A stretch of DNA of 64,000 bases from an uncultured bacterium (GTDB lineage: Bacteria > Actinomycetota > Coriobacteriia > Coriobacteriales > Coriobacteriaceae): positions 62,001 through 126,000 of the forward strand of contig CAJMPY010000003.1 in the NCBI GenBank assembly GCA_905215385.1, read 5' to 3'. The notes below the pieces were generated by a model. That model ran no database searches. It was not told the DNA's origin and worked only from the letters and a program-made list of their open reading frames with translations. How positions within the stretch are numbered: position 1 is the first letter of the stretch; the number at the start of each line of letters is the position of its first letter. The position numbers were made by a program, and so were the translations under genes. Positions 48,557 through 57,893 of the stretch are shown piece after piece.

Positions 48557-48675
48557 AAGTGAGTAGACTATTTGCGATATTGCGAGCACATGGCTTTTGC
48601 GTAAGGGCTCTACCTGCGGTTTTAGTTTTCGTTATGCGGGCTGTGCTTGGCTATTGCAAAAAAGTCTACTCACTT
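48557..48675 (+). repeat. 119-bp element with terminal inverted repeats, copy 3
   Basis: The left end AAGTGAGTAGAC and the right end AAAAGTCTACTCACTT match the copies at 37105 and 38525. The interior has diverged (TTTGCGATATTGCGAGCAC) yet keeps TACCTGCGGTTTT at the same offset and exactly the same 119-bp length. It lies 67 bp from the 3' end of trmB and 124 bp before the DUF3516 helicase start; the 309-bp gap holds no other feature. Confidence 0.85.
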
Positions 48676-48742
48676 AGGTTTGAGGGCCGTTCGCTGGCGC
48701 CTATTTGTGCTTGTTTGCCGACGCCGCGACCATCAGAAGCCC

Positions 48743-49582
48743 CTAGGACTCCTGCGGTAAGCGCTTCTTGCCTTTGCGAGCACGGTTTCTAAAGTTCTCG
48801 ACGGCTTCTTCCATGCCCAGGGGTACATAGGTGAGCTCATCGAGGTTATCGGGCAGGTAGCAGGCAAGGCTTTGCTCCTGCGCGCGTCCTACTGTGAGCT
48901 GTTCGTCGGTTGGCTGCGCTCCGGGCATGGCGCAAATGCCATAGACGACGGCACCCATCTCTCGCGTGCGGCATTCATATTCGGTCTCGGGATGCTCGGG
49001 ATGGTCGCGGCGGACGTCATCACTTACCCAAAGCGTGTCGTAGCCCGCCGCGGCAAACTGTCCCAGGGCGTAGTCGCGCAATGGCTTGCTGTCGGTGCGC
49101 AGCGTAACGGTGGCGCCGTCTGAAAAGAGCGGGCGGTAGAGCATCAGATGGTCGACATGGACGAGTCGTTTTTTGGCGTACTTGGCCTTGGGCTGCGGCG
49201 TGGGAAAGTTGATGGTGATGGCATCGAGCTCGCCTGCGGCAAACAGCCGTGGCAGTGATGTGGCGCCTCGGGGCAGGACAAGTGCGTTGGTCAGCTCCTG
49301 CTCGCAGATTTTCTGTGCGGCATAGGCGATGCAGATAGGCTCCTGGTCCATGCCGATAAAGAGCGTGTTTGGCTCGCGGGCCGCGCGCTCTACAAGGTAC
49401 GTTCCCTTGCCACAACCAAGATCCAGGTGAAGGTGCTCAAAAGGCTTGCTGCCAACTGGCGCGCAAGCCGCGCGCCAATCTCCGACATAGGCCTCGGGGT
49501 TCGTCTCAATCGCATCGGCGTAGCGCTCCAGGCGCTCCTCGAGCACAAAGTTCTTAGGCGTGCGGACGTGGACGGCTCCCAT
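48743..49582 (-). CDS. trmB: tRNA (guanine-N7-)-methyltransferase
   Basis: TrmB methylates G46 of tRNA. The SAM-binding motif is HLHLDLGCGKGTYLVERAAR near residue 50, FIGMDQEP near 74, and ITINFPTPQPKAKYAKKRL near 123 is the family signature (normally NFPDPWPKxRHxKRRL); the Asp is Thr and Trp is Gln, and VTLRTDS follows near 158. A C-terminal extension of about 50 residues after ECRTREMGAVVYGI is additional to the standard enzyme. AAGGAG fixes the ATG at 49582. The altered signature makes it a slightly divergent member; the family call is still clear. Confidence 0.85.
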   Translation of the reverse strand: MGAVHVRTPKNFVLEERLERYADAIETNPEAYVGDWRAACAPVGSKPFEHLHLDLGCGKGTYLVERAAREPNTLFIGMDQEPICIAYAAQKICEQELTNALVLPRGATSLPRLFAAGELDAITINFPTPQPKAKYAKKRLVHVDHLMLYRPLFSDGATVTLRTDSKPLRDYALGQFAAAGYDTLWVSDDVRRDHPEHPETEYECRTREMGAVVYGICAMPGAQPTDEQLTVGRAQEQSLACYLPDNLDELTYVPLGMEEAVENFRNRARKGKKRLPQES

Positions 49583-49700
49583 GAGGCTCCTTGGTCATAA
49601 GTATGGAACGCATAGCTGCGCGTTCCGTCAATGGTTTGAAAAAGGGTGGACATAGTTTGCCCGAAAGATGTGGTGCGGTCCGGCGGCGAGTCGTCGGTGC

Positions 49701-50573
49701 CTACAGGCGCTTGAGAATCACATAGCGGTTGAGCTCGCCGCTGCGACCGTCGGCATGGAAGCGCTCAAGCTCGCGTACGGGAACCTCGCCACTCTTGTAG
49801 AACGTACGTACGCCGCGCACCAGGTCGGTGATCTGCTGATCGTCAAAGTGATGGCAATAGCGGTAGGCGTGGCGGTCGTTTTGCCAGCCAATGAGGTGGT
49901 CGCCGGCTTCAAACTGCGCGGAATCGTAACCCTCAAACGGCGGGGTGAGTTCGGCGCGGGCTTCGGCTCGAACGGCCTTGCGCGCCATGCGCTCATCGTT
50001 CATAAACTCCCAAAAGCTGATGGCGATGATGCCGCCTGGGCGCGTCTGACGTACCAGGGCGTCGAGCACGCGTACGCGGTACTCGCACGACGGCACGTGG
50101 TGCATAAAGCCAAAGCAGACCGAGATGTCGGCGAGCGGGGCGTCGAAAAGCACGTCGGGTGTCTCGGCGGGGTTGAGCTTCATCAGGGCGTCGAGCACGT
50201 CGAGCTCCTGGAAGTGTAGGTTGGGAATGCGCAGCGCGTGGCCATGGGCATCGATGGCCAGGTCTTGGCACGAGTCGACGCCATAGAACTCAAACGGGCA
50301 GCTGGCATCTGCCGAGGGGTTTGCCCCGTCGACGCCCTTGGCGGCAAGTGCGCCGCCGGCGGCAAAGTTCTCAAAGCGCATATTTCCGCAGGCAAGATCG
50401 AAGACGCGGACGGGATGCTCGATCGTGGCCACGTCGAGCTGCTCGAGCGCGATGTCCATAGTGCGCACCCAGCCGGGCCACGGGGCCTGGCGCGTATCGG
50501 AAAAGGAGGCGGAGTGCTCGCGATAGAACGTATTGTTGAGCTGGATGAGCGATGAGGCGAAATCGCGGTTCAC
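49701..50573 (-). CDS. Class I SAM-dependent methyltransferase, Trm9-like group
   Basis: A 290-residue methyltransferase. Motif I is VRVFDLACGNMRFENFAAGG near residue 56, FYGVDSCQDLA near 96, ISVCFGFMHHVPS near 149 and TRPGGIIAISFWEFM near 178. The FGFMHHVP motif resembles tRNA-wobble (Trm9) and small-molecule methyltransferases; substrate unassigned. A GTG start at 50573 with GGAGGGAG upstream is preferred to the much longer open frame starting at 50708. It is divergent from the XRE/DUF4097 operon and follows trmB by about 120 bp on the same strand. Confidence 0.8.
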   Translation of the reverse strand: MNRDFASSLIQLNNTFYREHSASFSDTRQAPWPGWVRTMDIALEQLDVATIEHPVRVFDLACGNMRFENFAAGGALAAKGVDGANPSADASCPFEFYGVDSCQDLAIDAHGHALRIPNLHFQELDVLDALMKLNPAETPDVLFDAPLADISVCFGFMHHVPSCEYRVRVLDALVRQTRPGGIIAISFWEFMNDERMARKAVRAEARAELTPPFEGYDSAQFEAGDHLIGWQNDRHAYRYCHHFDDQQITDLVRGVRTFYKSGEVPVRELERFHADGRSGELNRYVILKRL

Positions 50574-50841
50574 GGCGCGGAACTCCCTCCGTTGGCGGTG
50601 CGGAATAAACAGTACGACCATACTACCGTTAACGCCGCAACGGGGACAACCGAGCCGCGGGTCATTGCTTTGTTTGGACACATTTCCGCAGCTCATATGC
50701 ACCCGCAACCGCCGGTTGTCAAAAATCTCACTAGAATAGGTGGCATGATTTTGGCGGTGGCGGATAGATTTTTAACTGTGCAAGGCGCCTTAAGAACAAA
50801 AACGGTCCGGCGACACGGCTGGCAAAAGCATAGGAGGAACC

Positions 50842-51558
50842 ATGAATGTAGAAACTGCTCAGCGGCTCGCCGACCTTCGCCGCAGCAAGGGCTTTAGCCA
50901 AGAAGGATTGGCGCGAAAGCTGGGACTGTCACGCCAAGCGGTCAGTAAATGGGAGCGTGCGGAGAGCTCGCCCGATACCGAGAACCTGATTTCGCTCGCC
51001 AAGCTCTATGGTGTGAGTCTGGATGAGCTGCTCAATCCGAGCGATGAGATCGAAGACGATATCGAGTTTGAGAACGAGGACCGCGCCCGTCAGCGCGAAG
51101 CCGAGGCGGCAGAGCGTGCCCGCACCCACGAGGCGGCGGCACGCGCTACCGAGGCGGCAACGCAGGCAAGTGACGCTGCGGCCAAGGCGGCGCAAGCGGC
51201 AAGTTGGAGCGCGCAGGCCGCCAATGCCGCTACGGCGCAGGCGACGAGTGGCGGTGCGGTTGGCTCGACTCCGGTGAAGGGCCCGTTCCAGTCGTTCCCG
51301 TATTGGGCTGTGTGTTGGCTGCTGTTCTTTTTGCTGATGTTCCCGTTTGGTGCCGGCCCCTTTGCCGCGCTGATTTTCTTTACGATCCCCATCTATCACT
51401 GGGTGGCACGTGCGCTCGATGGCGATTGGGCGCGTGGGGATATCCAGGTTGGTCCGGCGCCGGTGACAGCTAGGGCTCAGAATGTTTCCGCTTCGGTTGA
51501 TGCTGACATGGCTACCGCGACTACCGCTGAGCCGATTGCCAAAGAGGGTGATGAATGA
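50842..51558 (+). CDS. XRE-family regulator with C-terminal membrane segment
   Basis: A 238-residue protein. Residues 1-66 are a standard XRE helix-turn-helix (RLADLRRSKGFSQEGLARKL, then SRQAVSKWERAESSPDTENL). An Ala/Glu-rich coiled linker follows (about 75-140) and a hydrophobic stretch (YWAVCWLLFFLLMFPFGAGP then FAALIFFTIPIY, about 155-190) that should insert into the membrane. AGGAGG precedes the ATG. It overlaps the next gene by four bases (ATGA), so the two are coupled. It resembles membrane-tethered regulators paired with DUF4097 proteins; sensing of envelope state is an inference. Confidence 0.82.
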   Translation: MNVETAQRLADLRRSKGFSQEGLARKLGLSRQAVSKWERAESSPDTENLISLAKLYGVSLDELLNPSDEIEDDIEFENEDRARQREAEAAERARTHEAAARATEAATQASDAAAKAAQAASWSAQAANAATAQATSGGAVGSTPVKGPFQSFPYWAVCWLLFFLLMFPFGAGPFAALIFFTIPIYHWVARALDGDWARGDIQVGPAPVTARAQNVSASVDADMATATTAEPIAKEGDE

Positions 51559-52454
51559 TGAAGCTTTCACATGAATCCAAGGTACGCTTGGGCGTTGGCA
51601 TCGGAGCGTTTGTGCTCATCATTGGGCTTGTCTTTGGCATTTCGCGGACATTGATTCATTTTGATGGTCCGTGGAATCTCGACGATGTTGTATCCGGCTT
51701 GTCTGGTATGGACGATGCGCTTGACGACGACGATCTTTTGGATGGCGGCAACTATTCCGCTCGGCCTCAGCAGCTTTCGAGCACGACTTTTGATGCCGAT
51801 GAGTTTCGCTACCTCGATTTCGATATCGATGCGGCTACGGTGGACGTCAAGGTTATTGATGGTAACAAGGCTCGCGTTATCGAGCGGGGACGCGTTGCCA
51901 ATGGTATGGATGCCTCCAAGGCCGCGACGCAGAACATCGCATCCGTCGAGGACTCGACGCTCAAGGTTTCCCAGTTTGGAAGTGATGACGGTAAGGCAAT
52001 CGATCGCTCAGTTACGGTCGAGCTGCCGCGCCGTGTTGCCGAACATCTGAAGGGAGTCAACGCGCACGTGGGCTCGGGTGATCTGCAGATTGCCGGTGTC
52101 ACCTGTGATGGTTTCGACCTTTTCCTGGGTGCGGGAGATGTAGAGTTTGCGGGCAGCGTGACTGATGCGCTCAGTGCTGAGGTCGGTTCGGGCGATGTGA
52201 CGTTCGAGCTCTACCAGGCCCCCGCGAAGTCGATGGACGTGAGTGTGGGCTCGGGCGATGTGGAGATGATGGTTCCGAACTCGGCGGGCTTTAAGGCGAG
52301 CCTTACCTTGGGCAGCGGCGACTTCGAGAGCGATTTCCTTCCGCTTGGCTACGACGGCGAGACCATTTTGAATCTTGAATTCGATAACGGCGATAAGTCT
52401 GCTACGTATCGTTTTGAGGTCGGTTCGGGCGACATGTCATTTGATTCAGAGTGA
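51555..52454 (+). CDS. DUF4097-family membrane-anchored beta-repeat protein
   Basis: A 299-residue protein with one N-terminal transmembrane helix (LGVGIGAFVLIIGLVFGI, residues 12-29) and an extracytoplasmic beta-repeat domain. Repeats of the form VGSGDLQIAG, LGAGDVEFAG, VGSGDVTFEL, VGSGDVEMMV and LGSGDFESDF are characteristic of the DUF4097/DUF4098 putative adhesin fold. It is translationally coupled to the upstream XRE regulator. The unit probably senses or modifies the envelope, but no ligand or reaction is known. A strong terminator follows. Confidence 0.85.
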   Translation: MMKLSHESKVRLGVGIGAFVLIIGLVFGISRTLIHFDGPWNLDDVVSGLSGMDDALDDDDLLDGGNYSARPQQLSSTTFDADEFRYLDFDIDAATVDVKVIDGNKARVIERGRVANGMDASKAATQNIASVEDSTLKVSQFGSDDGKAIDRSVTVELPRRVAEHLKGVNAHVGSGDLQIAGVTCDGFDLFLGAGDVEFAGSVTDALSAEVGSGDVTFELYQAPAKSMDVSVGSGDVEMMVPNSAGFKASLTLGSGDFESDFLPLGYDGETILNLEFDNGDKSATYRFEVGSGDMSFDSE

Positions 52455-52502
52455 CGGGCGGTTATCGAAGACTTATATACCATAGCTGCGCTGTTTGATG
52501 GA

Positions 52503-52541
52503 GGCGCCGGAGCCGTGACGGGCTCCGGCGCCTTTGCCTTT
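52503..52541 (+). terminator. Intrinsic terminator after the DUF4097 gene
   Basis: GGCGCCGGAGCC and GGCTCCGGCGCC form a 12-bp perfect stem with a 6-base loop and a TTTGCCTTT tail, only 12 bases before the Elp3 start. Confidence 0.85.
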
Positions 52542-52552
52542 ACAATGGGGTC

Positions 52553-54460
52553 ATGGAACAGATTATCTTGAACATACTCGAGGCTCTGCGTCGCGGCGAG
52601 ACCGTGGACGACAAAGCGCTCGTCAAACTGATACATGCCGAGGCGCGCCGTGAGGGTGCCGACAAACGCGATTTGGCCAAGCGCCGTCTGCTGCCGTTCT
52701 ACCAGCGGGTAAAACGTGAGGAGCCGGCTCGTTGGGCTGGGTGGAATGTCGATGCCGAGCTGGAACGTCGACTGCTGCAGGTGCTGCGTATGAAGCCTCG
52801 TCGCACGGCTTCGGGCGTGGCGACCATTACCGTTATCACCAAGCCCTGGCCATGCTCGGGCGATTGCCTGTTTTGTCCCAACGATCTGCGCATGCCCAAA
52901 AGCTACCTGCACGCCGAGCCGGCGTGCGCCCGTGCGGAGCAAAATTGCTTTGACCCGTATCTGCAGGTGAGCGCCCGTTTGACGGCGCTTTCGCAAATGG
53001 GGCATGCGACCGATAAGATCGAGCTCATTGTGCTTGGCGGTACCTGGAGCGACTATCCGGAAGGCTATCAGACATGGTTTATGTCGGAGCTCTTCCGCGC
53101 GCTCAATGACGATGCCGTGGCCGGCGTGGCGGCCAATCCCATGTTGGCGCGTCCGGGTATCAGCCGTGCCGAGGCGGGGCGCCTGCTCGACGATGCGCCT
53201 GCCGATGCCCTGCCGCCGGTGGTAGCGGAGCGCCGCGAGCGCTATCGGGCTGCCGGTATTGCGACCGACGAGGCCGAGCTCGCTGCCGGCGTTGCCGACG
53301 AGCAGGGGCGTGTGGATGCTAGCGTGGGCGGCTACAACCGCGCGGTGCGTCGTCTGTACGGCCCTGGCACGCCGTGGGGCGAGGTTGCCGAGTGGCAGGC
53401 GGCAACGATGGAGGAACTTGAGCGTCAGCAGCGCATCAACGAGACGGCGAAGCATCGCGTGGTGGGTCTCGTTATCGAGACGCGCCCCGATGCTGTAACA
53501 CCGCAGGCCCTCACGCTCATCCGCCGCCTGGGCTGCACCAAGATCCAGATGGGTATCCAGAGCCTCGACCAGCACCTACTCGATATCAACGAGCGTCGCA
53601 TTTCGGTGGCGCAGATCGAGCGGGCGTTTTCGCTTGCGCGCCTGTTTGGCTTTAAGATCCACGCGCATTTTATGCTTAACTTGCTGGGCGCCACGCCCGA
53701 GGGGGACAAGCGCGACTACGAACGCTTTATGACCGAAGGGGCCTTTATGCCTGACGAGGTCAAGGTCTACCCGTGTGCGCTCATCGAGGGCTCGCGTCTG
53801 GTGGGCTGTTACGAGCGTGGCGAGTGGCGCCCCTATACCGAGGACGAGTTGCTCGATGTGCTTGCCGACGACATCGTGGTGACGCCGGCGTTCTGCCGCA
53901 TCAGCCGCATGATTCGCGACTTTAGCTCTGACGACATCATGGTGGGCAACAAGAAGCCCAACCTGCGTCAACTCGTCGAAAACCGCTTGGCGGCTCGTGG
54001 GGAAGGCGCGACGGTGCGCGAGATCCGCTATCGCGAGATCAGCACGGCGGGTGCCGACCTGAACGAGTTGGCCCTTGACGAGGACGTGACGTACGAGACG
54101 CCGGTGACGCGTGAGCGCTTTTTGCAGTGGGTGACGCCGCAGGGCAAGATCGCAGGCTTTTTGCGGTTGTCGCTGCCCGATCGCGCCTTTGTCACCGCAC
54201 ATGCGGACGAGTTGCCGACCAGGCCGGAGGAAGCGATGATTCGCGAGGTGCACGTCTATGGTATGGCGGCGCGTGTGGGCGATCAGGGCCAGGCGGCTCA
54301 GCATCACGGTCTGGGGCGTCTGCTCGTGGAGCGTGCGTGTCAGATAGCTCGGGATGCCGGCTATGCGCGCATCAACGTGATCAGCGCGATTGGCACGCGC
54401 GAGTACTATCGCCATCTTGGATTTTATGACCATGGCCTTTATCTGCAAAAGGAGCTCTAG
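52553..54460 (+). CDS. Elp3-like tRNA uridine(34) acetyltransferase / radical SAM protein
   Basis: A 635-residue bacterial Elp3. The radical SAM cluster motif KPWPCSGDCLFCPND lies near residue 97 (Cys at 101, 105 and 108), the TIM-barrel landmarks VLGGTWSDYPEGYQTWFM near 160 and IETRPDAVTPQAL near 305 follow, and HAHFMLNLLGATPEGDKRDY near 370 is typical. The GNAT domain at the C-terminus has QHHGLGRLLVERACQIA and REYYRHLGF. Elp3 adds a carboxymethyl-type group to U34 of tRNA from acetyl-CoA. The ATG at 52553 lies seven bases after a TACAAT, so the leader may be very short. A second gene abuts its stop. Confidence 0.9.
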   Translation: MEQIILNILEALRRGETVDDKALVKLIHAEARREGADKRDLAKRRLLPFYQRVKREEPARWAGWNVDAELERRLLQVLRMKPRRTASGVATITVITKPWPCSGDCLFCPNDLRMPKSYLHAEPACARAEQNCFDPYLQVSARLTALSQMGHATDKIELIVLGGTWSDYPEGYQTWFMSELFRALNDDAVAGVAANPMLARPGISRAEAGRLLDDAPADALPPVVAERRERYRAAGIATDEAELAAGVADEQGRVDASVGGYNRAVRRLYGPGTPWGEVAEWQAATMEELERQQRINETAKHRVVGLVIETRPDAVTPQALTLIRRLGCTKIQMGIQSLDQHLLDINERRISVAQIERAFSLARLFGFKIHAHFMLNLLGATPEGDKRDYERFMTEGAFMPDEVKVYPCALIEGSRLVGCYERGEWRPYTEDELLDVLADDIVVTPAFCRISRMIRDFSSDDIMVGNKKPNLRQLVENRLAARGEGATVREIRYREISTAGADLNELALDEDVTYETPVTRERFLQWVTPQGKIAGFLRLSLPDRAFVTAHADELPTRPEEAMIREVHVYGMAARVGDQGQAAQHHGLGRLLVERACQIARDAGYARINVISAIGTREYYRHLGFYDHGLYLQKEL

Positions 54461-55339
54461 ATGAACAAGCCGAGTGTTTCTGCCGGCGTCGTCGCCGGCG
54501 TTGCCCTGGGAGCTGCGGCGCTCGGTGCGGCCGCCGTCGCTGTTCGCGCTGCCTGTCTGCAGGTCGCGAGGACCCGCAATGGGTTGGCGCGCGTGAAACG
54601 CGTGCACGATGAGGGCGGCGATGAGATTCGCGTGCTCGTGCAGGGCGGCGTCTACCAAAGCGCAAGCTATGTTGGCGATCGTTGGGCGGAGCCGGTCTTT
54701 GCGTACTATCGTGCGTTTGACGACGTGTTTGAGTCCGAGGATGCGATGCGTGATGCTTATGGTCACGGTATCAACCGCATGCTTATGCTGGGTGGCGGCG
54801 GGTTTGCCTATCCCAAATTTGCGCTGATGTCGCACGAGAGTTTGCGCATGGACGTCATTGAGTACGATGCCGAGATTACGCGTCTGGCGCGTCGTTGGTT
54901 CTATCTGGACGAGCTGGAGCGCACGGTGGGTGACCGCTTGCGGGTGATTACCGCTGAGGCTCGCTCGTATCTGGGCGTGACGAGCGTTGGGCATCGTCGC
55001 TACGATGTCGTCGTGAGCGATTGCTTTGGCGGTGCCGAGCCCGTGCGCGAGCTGGCGACGATTGAGGCGCTGCGCTTGGTGCGGGGCAGCCTGAACCCCG
55101 GCGGTATCTATGCCGCCAATATCGTGAGTGCAAACGAGGGGAGCGATGTGACGTTCCTGCGCGATTGCGTTACCACGGCGCTCGAGGTGTTTGCGCATGC
55201 CTGGGTGGTTCCCTGCGGCGACGCGGAATTTGGCGGCGAAGAGAACTACCTGCTCATCGCCAGCGACGGTGACTACACCTTTGCCGAAGCCGTGCCCTTC
55301 GACGCTGACTTCCTCGGCACCGTCCTTCACGACAAGTAA
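54461..55339 (+). CDS. Spermidine-synthase-like SAM-dependent enzyme with N-terminal membrane segment
   Basis: A 292-residue protein. A hydrophobic N-terminal segment (VVAGVALGAAALGAAAVAVR, residues 10-29) precedes a Rossmann domain of the spermidine synthase group: RMLMLGGGGFAYPKFAL near 105, MDVIEYDAEITRLARRWFYL near 131, and YDVVVSDCFGGAEP near 182. The last motif lacks the usual acidic pair of true spermidine synthases (D-x-x-D/P), so aminopropyl transfer is uncertain. AAGGAG within the Elp3 3' end drives it; its ATG follows the Elp3 stop directly, so the genes are coupled. Confidence 0.75.
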   Translation: MNKPSVSAGVVAGVALGAAALGAAAVAVRAACLQVARTRNGLARVKRVHDEGGDEIRVLVQGGVYQSASYVGDRWAEPVFAYYRAFDDVFESEDAMRDAYGHGINRMLMLGGGGFAYPKFALMSHESLRMDVIEYDAEITRLARRWFYLDELERTVGDRLRVITAEARSYLGVTSVGHRRYDVVVSDCFGGAEPVRELATIEALRLVRGSLNPGGIYAANIVSANEGSDVTFLRDCVTTALEVFAHAWVVPCGDAEFGGEENYLLIASDGDYTFAEAVPFDADFLGTVLHDK

Positions 55340-55366
55340 GTCTCCCCGTCCCAAAAAAGACTGGTC

Positions 55367-57811
55367 TTAGGCGTGGTCGCGCCAGCTGAGGACGCGCTGC
55401 TTCATACCCTCGATGTCGAGCACGCCTTCGGCAAAGCCCTTGCGCACGAGCTCTTCGGGAACGAACTCATCGTAACGATCAAAGTAAGGCACCTCGCCGG
55501 GATAGACGAGCTCGATGGGATCGAAGTCCTTCTCGGCCTCGGCGGCGAGCACCTCAAAGAACGTCTCCTCGTCGGCCTTCATCTTAAACTGCATAAAGTA
55601 CGGACGTGACGGGTCGAGTCCGCGAAGGCCCAGCTCCGCGGCACACTTAATCTTGAGGATGCGCTCGAGTGCCAAAAAGGCGTAGCTGCCCAACCAGGGG
55701 AAGAGCACCCAGGTGTCGCCACCCAGGTTGATGAGCGGCTTAGTTCCCGCACCCGAAATCTCGGCGGTATGACGAGCCTGTGCAAGACGTGCCCGTGCGT
55801 TGCCCATGAGATACGGATATGCCGCATGCTCGTTGAGCGCCTTGCGCATGCGTTCGAGTACGTGTGTATTGATGTCACCGGGGCAGTCGCCAAAGTAGGC
55901 CGGCGCACGGCCCTTGACCTGCGTGGCAAAGACGGTATGACGCTTCCAGTCCACTTCCTCGACAATCCAGCAATGGCCTGCGATGGCGATGCGCTCACCG
56001 GGCGGTGGGGGATTGACGATCGTGCCCAACTCGGCCGACTCGCTGCGAACAGTGAACTCCTCGTTTTCCTGGAACACGGCGTAGAACTTAAAGTTGTTGA
56101 TGATGCGCTCGCCCGCGAGACCCACGATGAGCCCGCCGCCTTCGGTGACCTGGATATGGTCGATCTTAATGAGGTGACGCAGCAGCACGCGATAGTCATC
56201 GGCCGAGATGCGATGGAAATAGCTCAGTGTGAGCACGCGCTGGGCAAGTTCGGCCGGCGTGAGCTCTCCGGTGCTGGCGAGGGTCGACATGGTCTGGTGA
56301 TAGAGCAGACTGTAGGGGAGTCGATCGAGCTCGGGCGGTTCGACCCACTTTTCCTCGCGATAGAGTTGTACAAGCGCGATGCCTTGCAGGAGCTTCCACG
56401 GAATGGTCTCGGGCATCATCGTGCGCGGCTCGGGTTCTTCCTCGCGCATGACAAACCACATCTCGGGCGGAAGGTCGCGACGGCCTGTGCGCCCCATGCG
56501 CTGCAAAAAGGAGCTGACGGTAAACGGCGCGTCAATCTGGAAGGCGCGCTCCAGGCGGCCGATATCGATACCGAGCTCCAGCGTAGAGGTGGTGACGGTT
56601 GTCTGCGCCTGCTCCTCGTCGCGCATGAGCTCCTCGGCCGTCTCGCGCAGCGATGCCGAAAGGTTGCCGTGGTGGATAAGGAAGCGGTCGGGCTCGTGTC
56701 GACTTTCGCAGTAGCTGCGCAGCATGGAGCACACGGCCTCTGCCTCCTCGCGCGAGTTGGCAAAGACCAGGCACTTGCGGCCGCGCGTATGCTCAAAGAT
56801 ATAGCCCATACCGGGGTCGGCGTTGTCGGGTGCGGTGTCGGTGGGGTTGAGCAGTGCCTGTTCGGTTGCCTGCGGGATGTCGACTTCGCCCTCGGGGGCC
56901 GAGGAAGTGCGACGGTCTTTGGGAGCGGCCTTGCCCCGCGCCTGCTCGCGACGTTGACGGCGTTCTTCCTGTGCAAGCTGTCCGCTGTGGCACATGTCTT
57001 GTCCGGATGCGGGCAGCGCCGCGGGCGCCGCCGTCTCAATACGCTCGCAAGTAAGCACCTCGGCTTCTTGTGGACCCGTGCCTACGAATCCTCGTTGCTG
57101 AGCCTGGGGGCCAGAGTTGTAGAAGTGCTCCATGGAGATGCGCCACATGCGGCGCGGTTCCTCAAAGCGGGGGATAACGCAGTCGCGCCCCGTTCCCTGT
57201 GAGAGAAAAGCGCCCGTGCGCTCGGGGTCGCCGATGGTGGCCGAAAGGCCAATGCGGCGAGGCTGCACGCCGGCCATGCGCGAGAGCCGCTCGATAAGGC
57301 AGAGCGTTTGCCCGCCACGGTCGCCGCGCATGAGCGAATGGACCTCGTCGATAACCACGTAGCGCAGGTCGCAGAACATGCGCGGGATCGTCATGTGCTT
57401 ATGGATCAAGAGCGCCTCGAGCGACTCGGGTGTAATCTGCAAGATGCCGCTCGGCTTTTTGATAAGTTTGGCCTTGTGCGATTGCGAGACGTCGCCATGC
57501 CAGTGCCAGACGGGGATGTCGGCTTCTTCGCACAGGTCATTGAGGCGGACGAATTGGTCGTTGATGAGCGCCTTGAGGGGGCCAATGTAGAGGGCGCCCA
57601 CGCTTGCGGGCGGGTTCTCCCAAAACTCGGTCAGGATGGGAAAGAAGGCCGCTTCGGTTTTGCCGGAAGCTGTGGATGCCGTCAGGAGTACATTGTCTTG
57701 TGTGTTAAAGATGGCATCTGCCGCCGCAACCTGAATGGAGCGCAGGCTCTCCCAATCGTGGGAGTAGATGAAGTCTTGGATAAACGGGGCGTAGCGGTCA
57801 AAGGCGTTCAC
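55367..57811 (-). CDS. sngC: Lhr-like SF2 helicase of a Shango-like defence operon (SngC-like)
   Basis: An 814-residue ATP-dependent helicase related to Lhr and BrxHI. Motif I is LLTASTASGKTEAA near residue 42, motif II DEVHSL near 154, motif III SATIGDPE near 191, and RecA-2 has CLVFANSREEAEA near 352, TSTLELGIDIG near 410 and LQRMGRTGRRDL near 438. A low-complexity insert of about 100 residues (ERRQRREQARGK region) separates the two RecA lobes. A GTG at 57811 with AGGAGG is preferred to 57841. It is third in a TerB-like protein / ATPase / helicase row, the Shango arrangement; strand opening during anti-phage defence is the inferred job. Confidence 0.8.
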   Translation of the reverse strand: MNAFDRYAPFIQDFIYSHDWESLRSIQVAAADAIFNTQDNVLLTASTASGKTEAAFFPILTEFWENPPASVGALYIGPLKALINDQFVRLNDLCEEADIPVWHWHGDVSQSHKAKLIKKPSGILQITPESLEALLIHKHMTIPRMFCDLRYVVIDEVHSLMRGDRGGQTLCLIERLSRMAGVQPRRIGLSATIGDPERTGAFLSQGTGRDCVIPRFEEPRRMWRISMEHFYNSGPQAQQRGFVGTGPQEAEVLTCERIETAAPAALPASGQDMCHSGQLAQEERRQRREQARGKAAPKDRRTSSAPEGEVDIPQATEQALLNPTDTAPDNADPGMGYIFEHTRGRKCLVFANSREEAEAVCSMLRSYCESRHEPDRFLIHHGNLSASLRETAEELMRDEEQAQTTVTTSTLELGIDIGRLERAFQIDAPFTVSSFLQRMGRTGRRDLPPEMWFVMREEEPEPRTMMPETIPWKLLQGIALVQLYREEKWVEPPELDRLPYSLLYHQTMSTLASTGELTPAELAQRVLTLSYFHRISADDYRVLLRHLIKIDHIQVTEGGGLIVGLAGERIINNFKFYAVFQENEEFTVRSESAELGTIVNPPPPGERIAIAGHCWIVEEVDWKRHTVFATQVKGRAPAYFGDCPGDINTHVLERMRKALNEHAAYPYLMGNARARLAQARHTAEISGAGTKPLINLGGDTWVLFPWLGSYAFLALERILKIKCAAELGLRGLDPSRPYFMQFKMKADEETFFEVLAAEAEKDFDPIELVYPGEVPYFDRYDEFVPEELVRKGFAEGVLDIEGMKQRVLSWRDHA

Positions 57812-57893
57812 GGGGCCTCCTCTCATATACGAACCTCTCAACGCGGCGAGCAGTGGCTTGCTGCATTACTGCTTCAACGCTCGCCCAGATAAA

